NCBI GenBank assembly: GCA_025093555.1
Contig: JAIWNF010000009.1
Location: forward strand, 523,501-587,500
Source: Circinella umbellata
Taxonomy: Eukaryota; Mucoromycota; Mucoromycetes; Mucorales; Lichtheimiaceae
Reading direction: 5' to 3'
DNA: 64,000 bases
The stretch's first letter is position 1, and every line of letters starts with the position of its first letter. The notes under the pieces were generated by a model that worked only from the letters and a program-made list of their open reading frames with translations, searched no databases and was not told the DNA's origin. This document shows positions 42,706-53,312 of the stretch, one piece after another. Made by a program: the position numbers and the translations under genes.

Positions 42706-44417
42706 AGTCGTTGTGATCATCCAAACTATCTTGATAATATACATCAATACCTACGTACTCATCATAATTTTTATTATATTAGCAGAGAGAGAGAACAAAA
42801 TTGAAACAGTCGGATTGATGCACCTCTGATCTGTTACACAAACTCTTCTGTGAGCAGATACTGGTACTGAAGCATAATGTTGCTAGGCAACTTGGAGGCC
42901 TAGTAATACCGTGTATTTATCTTTCCTTTATGCCTGCCCTAAGTAAATGTAAATAAAATAACAATGAAAATGTGGTACCTATTTTGGTCCTAAATCCCAT
43001 ATCTTTATTTTAAGGGAAAAGGGTACTTCTGCAGTGCGATTGTTTTCTCAATATAGTGGTACAGTGCCAATACCCATAGGCAATCCTCTTGTAACATTGG
43101 CAGTACGATCTCGTTAACTAAACAGACTTCATAAAAAAAACCTAATATGATGTATTTTTTTTCTTTGTATAATAAGTTCTTATGAATGGTGTTAATTTTA
43201 CACTATTGAAACCATTCTACTAAAATAAATAATATAAAATACATTAGCTTTTACTGCTCACCAATATCAACTTGCCACTGTGCATTATTTTCTTGAATTC
43301 AAGGATCAACTGCCAGACAGATTTTAAGAATTTGAAATAGCGGCCAAATTTTATTTCTTGAAAGTTTAAAGGATCAAAAGATTAGATTCAAGGATCCTTT
43401 GGAAAGCAATAACTGAAATTTTGTTGTGGAAATAAAATAAAACAAAAAAATCATATGCTTCTACAATTTATTTACTTTTTTTGTTATATTTTAGCATACT
43501 TTATTAAATGTTTCTTTTGCTATTTTATAGCATTGTTGTATGATTTTTGAGGTATTAGGAAAATATTCCCTGGGTCTAGTTAAAGGATCAAAGGATGAGA
43601 TTCAAGGATTAACTCTTGAAAGCGGCAACTAAATTTCTCTGATTCTAGTTCAAAGATCAAAGAAGGATTGACTCTTGAAAATATTTAAACATTCAATGAT
43701 CCTAATTAGATTTTCAAGGATGGGATTGGGCACAGTGTATTGGTTGAATACTGTATTATGCACAAAAAGGAGATAATATTTGCTTTTGGACTATTTGATT
43801 AAAATAGGTTTACGTACAGGTGCGATTTTTTCTAATTCGCTGGCTCGTTAATTGTTTACAGGTACAATTATTTTATTAACAATAAGACTGAGCAGAACTA
43901 AACCATCTATTTATTTGATATTTCTATATTGATTTATTGATCTTATCAACACTAATAACATTGTTTCAATATAGCAATTGATATATTATCTTCATAGTAT
44001 CGAGTATCATTCTTCAAGCTACATTATATTATTAAATGTATTACGTACGTAAAAAATGTAATTATTATTCTTATTGCACTACTTACATAGGTATTAGTTA
44101 ACGAATAGGTACAGTCATGTGAGCTTTCTTCAGAGCACATGGTAGGTGTTCTTTAATTAGTTTACCGTAGCGTTGATATTTCATTTTATATGACCCCGTT
44201 TATCTGAGATTTATTATCAATAAAAGACTTAAAATAACAGCATCAAAAGAAATGAACTTTGAAGTATCATACAAGCTTATAATAGGAAAAATAATTACAG
44301 AATTACAACAATTGAATCCAAGGATAGGTAATATTATATATTCAATTGACATATCCCATATGTTACCATAATGATCATCAGAAATGAAATATTCATTTAT
44401 CTAACACCTTCTGCTAT
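42706..44417. other. gene-poor DNA with degenerate repeats
   Basis: No gene was recognised. Between about 43300 and 43735 several imperfect copies of a sequence with AAGGATCAA(A)GGAT and GATTCAAGGAT elements occur, separately listed as a repeat. The rest has no protein-like frame. Confidence 0.45.
43297..43735. repeat. degenerate AAGGATCAA-type repeat cluster
   Basis: Related blocks are seen at 43297-43360 (ttcaaggatcaactgcc), 43368-43420 (aaaggatcaaaagattagat, ttcaaggatcc), 43582-43640 (aaaggatcaaaggatgagat, ttcaaggatt) and 43650-43735. Spacing is uneven and copies diverge, so this is an old or complex repeat; its origin is unknown. Confidence 0.5.
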
Positions 44418-44715
44418 TTAAAAACCACACAAATTGTCACGACCTGAATCTGATAATACAACAGCACGTACGTTACTATCGTTACCAACGTCAGTAAAAG
44501 CTTGAAGAATATCACGTATCATTCTATCTATTTTTTATTAGAGAAAGACATTTTTTATCATTTTGGATAAGTCGGTGTATATGGGTCATGTCGATAATAA
44601 CTTACGCATAATTAAATGCGTTTACACTTTTAGGTCTATACGTTTCGACATGAGCAACGCCATTAGGAAATACTTGAACTTTGACTGCTTCGTATTCGTA
44701 TGTTGGTAAAGTCAT
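44418..44715 (-). pseudogene. truncated enoyl-CoA hydratase/isomerase-like fragment
   Basis: Two exon-like pieces, 44715-44606 and 44523-44418, join in frame. The first reads MTLPTYEYEAVKVQVFPNG then VAHVETYRPKSVNAF; the second reads MIRDILQAFTDVGNDSNV then RAVVLSDSGRDNLCGF and a stop. Compared with peroxisomal/mitochondrial dienoyl-CoA isomerase (ECH1-like) proteins, this is only the N-terminal third: NRP is changed to YRP, and the oxyanion-hole and catalytic parts are missing. It points away from the related copy at 46425 on the + strand. A short expressed relic cannot be excluded. Confidence 0.6.
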
Positions 44716-46424
44716 TATTTAAAAGTAGATAATGGAGGGAAACAAGTAAAAAAAAGGCTGTAGAATGGAGAGAAAAAAAAAGACTTTCTTTTTTTCTCTA
44801 CACGTATATTAAAAAAAAAGAAGGGTGCATAAATAACATTTGTCATTTGGGAATGAACTTCCTTATTTTCCCTCCGCCTTTTTTTCTTTTTGGTTATTGA
44901 AAATACCTCGCGAAAATTGAAGCCCTTTTTTTTTCTTTGGAATGAAGTGCCCGATAGTTTAACCTTTTTTTTTTATTTTGTCAACATGTTGTAATTGTAT
45001 TTTACACTACAATTCAACAATAATAAAATATCAAATCGAATCCAATTTTTCTATTATTATCGAATTATTAAAATTCGATTATTTTCATTATATTCGTTCT
45101 CTTTATTTATACAGAGGGAAAAAGCCGTAGATAAATTGAGTAGTTATAAATATTATCGTATTATTATCATGTTTTACAGCTATCTGTTGTGTAGGTGATT
45201 TACTCTCATCAATATACAAGTGAAACAATCATTGACATTATAAAAAGAGTTGGGTTATATAAGTGATTTGAATTCGTAGTGTACAGTTAAGTTCTATTAC
45301 GATCCATGTGCAAAGGTGTTGATACGTTTCGGTCGTATAGTAATATAATTCCGAGTATATGACCCAAGAAAAAAGGATAAGTTAAAATAAATAACTTATA
45401 AAAATAAAAGAATTTGCGTTAATTTAATGACCAATCCCGATTGTAGGGTGAAAATAGAAACTAAGGGTGGGTGAACTAAGTAGTTTATTATACGTAACTT
45501 AATAGAACCTTGTAAAACTTGGTAGAACTATGTAAAGATTTCATTAAGGAAGAAAGATGTCTTATTTAAACTATCTATCCTAAGTTGATAATATATAATG
45601 AAAAAAAGGGGGAAAGGGAAAAAGGGGTAACAGTGTGCTTTCTATAACCTTGGGATGCCAACATTTATTGCATTTAGATACTTATAATCAAAAGGGTCAA
45701 TATCATAATTGAAGAAAGGAATACTTATAACAAGTATGTAGGAAATAGTGTGGGGATATGATTGGTCACAGGTATTAAGTGTTTCTTTCGTGTGATACTG
45801 TATATAATGATGAAATGGGACTTTTTTGTAATGATTATAATCAATAAATAAAAGTGCTCTACTATTTTGATAAGAAACACCTGAAAAATTTACTTACAGT
45901 TGAAAGTCTCACGTTTTCTGCTGCATTGTTATGAATAACTGTTATGTAAACCAAAGTGATGTGATTAGGTACCCTTATTTGTTTTTAATGCATTTCTTTA
46001 CTCGGATCGCCCTTCCGTAATTTTTTCCAAAAAAAAGAAATGTCATGTATAGATCTAAATCATCAAATTAAAGACGATATACGTCGTATTTCTTATTATC
46101 ATTATTATCTAAGACATATACAATATCCAAATATCTACAATTTTTTTCTTTCTACGTATATATTTTTTTACTCAAGATAACTACGTAGTTACAGTTATTA
46201 ACATAGTGTTTAAGATATATGAATGTGGGGGGGGACCAGCAGGATGATGGTTATGCATAAACAAATAAACAAACATGTCAGGAAAATCATTTGAAAAATG
46301 CGGAATAAGAAAACTAGAATGACTAATAATCAAACAAACTTACTTTTTTTATTTATATATATGAGCAATCAATTTTTGTTGGTAATGTGTTTGTAGGTAG
46401 ATTAACTCTCCCGTTATTTTCATT
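44716..46424. other. intergenic between divergent ECH-like relics
   Basis: The 1.7 kb between the two divergent isomerase-like fragments has no recognised gene. A frame at 44995-45198 is Tyr/Ile-rich and probably chance. G runs occur at 46226-46233. Confidence 0.45.
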
Positions 46425-47032
46425 ATGACAACTACTTCATCAACAACTGCTTTTGAATATCAATATGAAACATTGAATGTCAAAACATATCCAGATGGTG
46501 TAGCACATGTTGAATTAAATCGTCCTGATAAACTAAAAAATAGTTTTAGTCCAGGGTATAACAACCTCTTTTATATATCTACATATCCAATGACCATTAT
46601 AATATAATAATAAGCTTTTTGAATATGTAAAATCAGATAAATCAAACTCAAACTATTTATAGACTTTTTGAAGACATTTTTCAGTATTTTACAACAATGA
46701 GTAAAGATAGTGATATTCATGCCATTGTTCTTTCCGGATCCGGTCATATGTTCACTGTTGGGATTGATTGTAAACTGGTGGGGGGTTTACTCTCAATCTT
46801 CAATCAAAAATAATAAAAAGAAAAAGTGAAAAATTAACTAACAAAGGTGCTTTATTACAAGGATCAAAGGATAAAGATTTAGACGTTGCACGACAAGCAT
46901 TTGTCAAGCAAGCCCATCTTAATGTAAAATTTCATTTACATTGTCTCATTATGAATGAGAAAAAAAAGCAACTTTTTTTTCATTGTACGTAACAAAATTA
47001 AATGACAAACAAACGTATTAGATATTAATACT

Positions 47033-47066
<34 letters not shown>

Positions 47067-47142
47067 TCTTCAACGTTCGATTTCTTCACTTGAAAAATGC
47101 TCACAACCTGTTATTGTTGCCATGCATAACGGTGTACTGTAG
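46425..47142 (+). pseudogene. truncated ECH1-like dienoyl-CoA isomerase gene
   Basis: Four exon-like pieces can be joined in frame: from 46425 (FEYQYETLNVKTYPDGVAHV, ELNRPDKLKNSFSPG), from about 46662 (LFEDIFQYFTTMSKDSDIHA, IVLSGSGHMFTVGIDCKL), 46847-46923 (GALLQGSKDKDLDVARQAF) and 47065-47142 (YLQRSISSLEKCSQPVIVAM then HNGVL and a stop). These match the N-terminal half of Ech1-type isomerases of fatty-acid beta-oxidation, including the first oxyanion-hole loop (FTVGIDCK) but not the conserved GGG(V/A)D block after HNG nor the catalytic acids. It is therefore a truncated gene. A donor GTTTAC is needed at the second intron. A (TA)n run (about 47034-47063) forms the last intron's end. Confidence 0.65.
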
Positions 47143-48613
47143 TCAATTCATCTTTTGGTTCCTGACACTAGAAACTATATTCAGAAAAAAAGTTGGTTTC
47201 TGTCAAGGTGTGGCCTGTAATAATATAAATTAGGTTCATGAGAAATAATTGTCGCTGCTCCCCTATTTTTTAATTTTTTCTATCTATGTATCAAACTTTT
47301 ATAATTAATATATGAAAACGCTGTACTCTGTGAATTTGTTACGCTTGTTGATGTTTATACCAACTTTACTTATTCAGTTGGCGATATGAAGTTATAAAAA
47401 GACCTCCATTACTACATTACGTAGTAATATGGATTAACCATGGGCTCAGTCGTGGTAAGCACTCGAGTTTCTTTATTTGTTACGTATAAGCAAAATTCGT
47501 GATGCGTGTCTAATAAAGAGATATTTATTGTATAATATAGGCCGTTATGTTTCTCAACTTTACAAACTTGTGCGAATATTGCTGTGGTGCTTTGTAAAAA
47601 AGAGTATTCTCAATTCATATATCCTAGTCCTTGATCTTTCATTGTTTCAAAACACAACTCTACAAGCGTGACGATTCGATGAATTGTATAATACCTGAGA
47701 AACCGACAGAAAGAAATTCTGGACAAGGAATAGGAACATTTTATACAGCTTCAACCAATTACTAGTTCTTACAACAATGAAGCATGTGGTTGGTGACGTA
47801 GATATTGCAGTCGCAACAAGTGACGAATTCTGCCACGAACATTCAATAGTATCAACATCGTCATGAAATTGTGGATGAATTTATTAAGAAGAAAAGAGAA
47901 GAAAAAATGATCAAGTGAACACCGCGTCTTAATAGGACATAGTCGCTCTAGTCAGATCTGATCATCGAATAGGAGTCGCTGCTCGATGTAACGATATTCG
48001 ATATACCAACAGAGTGTTGGTGTTCAAGACACTCTAAGCAGGGAAATATCGTTAATTCTCTACGTATAATGATTTCCGATAAGGGTTTTGACAAAAATAA
48101 CGGTCTATCGAGCAGACTATTTATACTTTAAAGAAGGAAATGTTGCTGATTGCAGGATATTTTTTGGTCCTCTAACTTTGGGCTTTGAGCTTTTTTTTGT
48201 TAGGAATTGAATAAATTAAACATTTAATTTATCTTCAATCCAAGAAAATAGAATAAAATGTAGTACTATCCTGCTTCTTTTACTTCGTTATGAAAATCAT
48301 GCTTTGTTTTTCGTCCACTGTACAAGTCTGGCTTTTCCTTTACAATTTTACATGAATTTATAAACAATATATGATATTGATACTGTAGTGTTTGGCGTTT
48401 CGTAAAATACTCAAGTTTTTTTTTTCTTATCGGATACGTATTAGCATTAATTATATATAATAAGTAATGTAGTTGCAATTCGATTAAAAGTAGTAAGACA
48501 AGACATATTCAAAGAACAAAATCTGGGAAGAAAAATATGTTTTTATATTATTATATTGTACAACTCTTTTACAGTATGAACTAAGGTATGATGATGTACT
48601 AGAGAACATAGCG
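47143..48613. other. gene-poor DNA with coding relics and inverted repeats
   Basis: Two short coding-like relics are visible: around 47790-47935 on + (DVDIAVATSDEFCHE, then after a frameshift HRHEIVDEFIKKKREEK) and around 48190-48480 on - (KPDLYSGRKTKHDFHNEVKE). Both are broken by stops or frameshifts and were not assigned to a family. A nested inverted-repeat block is listed separately. Confidence 0.4.
47979..48115. repeat. nested inverted repeats
   Basis: Outer arms are CTGCTCGAT (47979-47987) and ATCGAGCAG (48107-48115). Inside are AACGATATT (47990-47998) and AATATCGTT (48045-48053). Innermost are two alternative hairpins, ACCAACA/TGTTGGT (48005-48021) and AGAGTGT/ACACTCT (48011-48035). 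All arms are perfect. It could be the relic of a small transposon or a folded RNA. Confidence 0.6.
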
Positions 48614-49571
48614 ATCCTTGTATTCCCTAGTAATAACTCCATGAATATAAAGCGAACCCACTCTTCAAGAAGACTACGTTCCTTGTATTCCCTAATACGA
48701 ACTCCATGAATATAAAGCGAACCCACTCTTCAAGAAGATTACGTTCCTTGTATTCCCTAATACGAACTCCATGAATATAAAGCGAACCCACTCTTCAAGA
48801 AGACTACGTTCCTTGTATTCCCTAATACGAACTCCATGAATATAAAGCGAACCCACTCTTCAAAAGATTACGTTCCTTGTATTCCCTGATACGAACTCCA
48901 TGAATATAAAGCGAACCCACTCTTCAAGAAGACTACGTTCCTTGTATTCCCTAATACGAACTCCATGAATATAAAGCGAACCCACTCTTCAAGAAGACTA
49001 CGTTCCTTGTATTCCCTAATACGAACTCCATGAATATAAAGCGAACCCACTCTTCAAAAAGAAGATTACGTTCCTTGTATTCCCTAATAAGACTCCATGA
49101 ATATAAAGCGAACCCACTCTTCAAGAAGACTACGTTCCTTGTATTCCCTAATACGAACTCCATGAATATAAAGCGAACCCACTCTTCAAGAAGACTACGT
49201 TCCTTGTATTCCCTAATACGAACTCCATGAATATAAAGCGACCCCACTCTTCAAGAAGACTACGTTCCTTGTATTCCCTAATACGAACTCCATGAATATA
49301 AAGCGAACCCACTCTTCAAAAAGAAGATTACGTTCCTTGTATTCCCTAATAAGACTCCATGAATATAAAGCGAACCCACTCTTCAAGAAGACTACGTTCC
49401 TTGTATTCCCTAATACGAACTCCATGAATATAAAGCGAACCCACTCTTCAAGAAGACTACGTTCCTTGTATTCCCTAATACGAACTCCATGAATATAAAG
49501 CGAACCCACTCTTCAAGAAGATTACGTTCCTTGTATTCCCTAATACGAACTCCATGAATATAAAGCGAGCC
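48614..49571. repeat. 65-bp tandem repeat array, about 15 units
   Basis: The unit contains AACTCCATGAATATAAAGCG, AACCCACTCTTCAAGAAGAC and TACGTTCCTTGTATTCCCTA and is repeated every 65 bp (AACTCC at 48635, 48700, 48765, 48830 and onward). Units are nearly identical. A 262-bp block of four units with a distinctive AAAAAGAAGATTACG unit and a TAATAAGACTCC unit occurs twice in succession (variants at about 49055/49317 and 49086/49348), so there is higher-order structure. Open frames across it are a by-product of the repeat; the period is not a multiple of three. Confidence 0.95.
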
Positions 49572-50391
49572 GATCTTGAAAATTGCATTTATTTGTAGTA
49601 AGAATATAAGAAATGACGGGTCTTGATCGCAGTTGTGAAATGGGAGTTTTTTTTGCAAAAATGAAAAAATATGTAAAACCCGATTGGGTAGAAAAATTTA
49701 GATACTTGGTGACTTTTTTACTTTTTGGCTGCCCATTTGTAGCTGTACATTTCAATGAATTTCCACGCACGTTGTTCATAATGAATGTTGTGCTGTATTG
49801 GGATTCTTTTGGGTCTTTAATACGATTTTGTAGCGATTCAAAAGAATATCTACCTTCTTCTCTTGCAATCCAATTGCATTCACAATTATTCTTTGAATAA
49901 AGGCTTCTTGCTCAGTTTGTAAAACTTGTTTGCGTTAAAGTTTTGCTTTTTATTTCCTTTGATATAATTGAATTACCAATAGTGGATCGTTTCTTTGATC
50001 ATGCCGTCAAAATTATGTGTGTAATTTTATGGATGTAAGAATATATAATCGAGATTGTATTTAATTTAAGTGAAATGGTGGAAAACTCAAATGCAAAAAA
50101 TGTTCGCGTCCCTGCTTAAAATTTTAAAACAGTCCCCACTTTTTAGGTTACACACTGCTTATCCCTTTCCCGAAATATTGGCATTACATTTTCTTCCGTA
50201 ACATCTCTTGAGAATACCTTAAGTTAACATATATTACGCCTCAAAAAGTTCATATCTGCATTTCTGACAATTTTTTGTCAATTCTTATCCCTCCCCATAT
50301 TTTGACGGTTTAAGTCAGAATTCACCTTACTTTTTTTATTGCTGCTTTTTACCCAAGTTTTTTATTACTACGCTAATCCACTTATTTCAAC
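49572..50391. other. region between minisatellite and family gene
   Basis: Frames of about 95-110 codons are open on both strands at 49540-49935. The - strand version reads through the repeat edge (EEGRYSFESLQNRIKDPKES). Neither was recognised. The right part would be the promoter of the gene relic starting at 50392. Confidence 0.35.
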
Positions 50392-52590
50392 ATGGATTAT
50401 ATTTACAAATTCAGTGAGCAATGTGAAAAAGATAATGTTATTCCAAAATTATCTGAATTTATAACAAAGCTTAAAGTTTCCGTGCTTACTAATGCTGAAT
50501 ATACTGAATAAATTGTCACTTGGAAAACAGTGAGACAGTATTGGACGACTAAGTTTGAAGAAGCTCTTCAATTCAAAAAGGTTAAGGTAATACCTTTCAA
50601 AATGATGGTGTAATTTATCTTAAAAAATACACAGATCAATGCAATCTATTAATCGGTTGGGGTATTATAGGGATCAAATGACCGCTGGGTAATTGATTGG
50701 GATGAGTTATCCAAAAGTATTAATGAGAAGCAAAGAAAGCGTAAAATGGAAGAAGCTGCGGAGGTGCTTTCCAACGATATAACGAATCAGGCGATAAAAA
50801 GAATCAAAGTACGTAATTATTTTGCCTCCTTAACTAACGAAAGTTGATATGTTGATTAATTTAAGATTCTTGATCACTTTCATATTAATTCTAGATATCT
50901 TGCAAAGATGATGATGAAAACCCATTCCTAGATAAAGACAAAACAGCAGTTGATTACTTTTCCATTCTTAACAACATGAAAAAATATCGAAATAATTCTA
51001 ACAGACCTAATAATGAGTATGTAAAATGAATAATAAATGCATAATAGCATAAGTAAACTGTATTAATCTTTTTTTTAGAGCATGCCCAACGGACTCCCCA
51101 AATTAAGATTTTTTATTTCAAGGCACAGAGAGGCTCCCGTAATTTAGAGAATGGTAACTCTGAATTTGGGTTTGCTTTTCATTTGGAGACTCCGTTGGGG
51201 CAATGAATCTCCAAATCGGTTCTCCAAATCTAGCAAATTTCATTTTGTTAGGCATGCTCTTAGCCTTGTTACCCACGATATTCTAGATCTAGCGTCAAAA
51301 GATCAACACACCTTAACAAGGGATGGTCTGGGATCAACATTTGATAGTTTGTATTCAAATACAAAAGAGCTTATTAAACACAATGATTGTATGAATTATT
51401 TGGACGTAGATCCACAAATTGTGGGATCATACACAAGTGCATTGGTAAAAGACAAAGTAAATATAGTAATCATAGCGAGGCTATTACATAGTACTTAAGT
51501 ACAGCCATCTGTGTTGTAAAACCAAATCTCATTTTTTTTTTTTTTTTGCTTTTTTCCCTTTTAGAACGAACCCAACAAATTAAAAACTATGTTGAATGAC
51601 ACAAAAAGGGTTTTAGAAAAAAATGAGGATAATTCATGGATCTCACTAGTACTGAAGCTTGTAAAAGTATAGTAAGTAAAATACATCTATTCGTCAAAAA
51701 CTATATTCACATGGGCTGTCAATTAATATTATATACTATCTAATTTAGTATAAAATAGTAACTTAGGAATGAAAAAAATTATTTAAAACGGGATCAGACT
51801 GAATATAATTATATCATGTCTTTCTGGTACCCATTATTCCATCGATTGTTAAGAGATGATAGTAGATACTAGATAATGTGGTATGATAGTCAACTTTTTT
51901 TTTGTATATCTGTATTCCTTTTATTTTCTTTTATTCATATTGCTGATTGTTCATTTATTATATGTTTATTGTTTGGTTAGGGGGGAGGGGTCGCTCCGCG
52001 CGGCAAAAGAAATGGATGACAGAAAGCTGAATGATGACGAAAGAAGGTCTAAGGGGCCCACTACAGATGGTATTATAATCTACGAATCATCCGGTCTCGA
52101 AGTAGCGATCATTGAAGTTAGTGGGCCACCACAAAATGGACAACATATACATTTTGTTGGTGATAGGAATAAAATTGCAATCAACTTAAAGAAGACGATG
52201 AAAAAAATTCTTGAAAAACACCCCAGTGCTAACAAAGCCGTACTATCCAAAATTTCACTACTTGGTGTTCAAATATATAAACATCGTCTTTATTTATACT
52301 CATTAACGATGCCAGCATTAGGCCTGTACGTGTTTACAGAAGTTCAAAAAATACAATTACCAGTCAAAATTTACGATGCCCATAAAGATTTACCATCGAT
52401 GATATCAGCCCTTTGGATGATCAAAATTAGTTTGGATCAAATTTTGAACTTATTAGATGAATCAAATACCGATTATGACAGTGACGATAATGCTACAATT
52501 GATGATTTCAACTTCGACGATACGCCACCAAGACCAAAAAACAAAAAACGAGTACAAATCTCCCGCTTATCACCATCACTATCACCTTAA
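50392..52590 (+). pseudogene. nonsense-damaged gene of a putative Mucoromycota-specific family
   Basis: Exon-like pieces 50392-50586, 50671-50808, 50895-51016, 51264-51456 and 51565-51672 follow in frame, then 51780-51870 and about 51980-52590. They read MDYIYKFSEQCEKDNVIPKL, DRWVIDWDELSKSINEK, LVTHDILDLASKDQHTL, NYIMSFWYPLFHRLLRDDSR and, in the best preserved end, GIIIYESSGLEVAIIEVSGP, GQHIHFVGDRNKIAINLKKT and SLLGVQIYKHRLYLYSL. This layout resembles a large family of unknown function that I associate with Mucorales genomes. In-frame stops occur at 50509 (TAA), 51670 (TAG) and about 51868 (TAG). A MITE sits at the third intron's acceptor. The 3' 235 codons (51883-52590) remain open and could be a shorter gene. 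Confidence 0.55.
51078..51259. mobile_element. Harbinger-like MITE with TTA target duplication
   Basis: The 182-bp element has terminal inverted repeats GAGCATGCC (51078-51086) and GGCATGCTC (51251-51259), extendable to 13 bp with one mismatch (GAGCATGCC[C/T]AAC). It is flanked by TTA on both sides (51075-51077 and 51260-51262), the 3-bp target duplication typical of PIF/Harbinger elements. A subterminal inverted repeat (CCCAACGGA and TCCGTTGGG) is also present. It has no coding capacity. Confidence 0.8.
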
Positions 52591-52954
52591 ACCAAAATCA
52601 TCTTTTTATTCATTATTAATTTCAGCTTATTATTTCTGCATCATTCACTACGTATTCATACCAAAAAAAATCATTGCTATCTTAGTTACTTCTTAATCTG
52701 TTAAACACAAAAATGATTCAGATTCAGAATCAGAATAAGCGAAAGTATAGGAGAGCCAAATTACAGCGAATTAGATTAATTACAAATAGTACTATACACA
52801 ACAGTTGAATAGAAATTAATTTCAAATATACGTATCTTTATATTGAAGCGTTTCTTGTCGTAATAGAGAGCTTCGTAATGTGTAATTGATATGATTTATG
52901 TTAAGAAAATATAGTAAAGGTTATAATTAACTTAATAATTATAGATAAATGGTA

Positions 52955-53184
52955 TGTGGGAGTTCTAATATTCAGGAATGTTACGTCTGAAACCACAAAA
53001 AGAGAAGTCTTAATAAAATTACTAAATGAAAATCAAATAAAAGGATTTATTTATAAAAGATAATTTATTTAAAAGACAAGACAAAGTTAAAGATAAAACT
53101 TAAGGGAAAATAGAACTTAAGGTGAAAGAGAACTGAAGAAAAGAAATTTGAGTGACAAAGGTCGAGTATTTATACTATTTGCTT
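52955..53184 (+). mobile_element. LTR-like repeat, copy 1 (5' part)
   Basis: Begins TGTGGGAGTTCTAATATTCA, continues with TTACGTCTGAAACCACAAAA, an A-rich stretch, GAACTGAAGAA and a TATA-like TATTTATACTATT. A TG start, polypurine-rich body and promoter-like box are typical of a solo LTR. The same modules in the same order recur at 54432. The 3' end and target duplication were not identified. Confidence 0.5.
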
Positions 53185-53312
53185 TTGTAAAAATATTCAA
53201 TAGCTTTTGTAAAAGTAACCAATAGCTTTTGTAAAAATAACTAATAGCTTTTGTGAAAAGTTACAATTGCTTTTGTAAAAAGAAGCAATAGCTTTTGTGA
53301 AAATACTCAAAA
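53181..53312. repeat. 22-bp tandem repeat, six copies
   Basis: Copies of GCTTTTGTAAAAATAACCAATA start at 53181, 53203, 53225, 53247, 53269 and 53291, an exact 22-bp period with a few substitutions. It directly follows the promoter-like box of the first LTR-like repeat and may be part of that element. Confidence 0.85.

Noticed and set aside
48484..49658. Repeated 60-98 codon frames through the 65-bp array
   Set aside because: They follow from the repeat unit and change frame every unit; one of the three frames carries a stop in each cycle, and no start or splice context is shared.
49613..49900. 95-codon + strand frame next to the minisatellite
   Set aside because: Both strands are open over the same interval, no family recognised, and the composition is not decisive.
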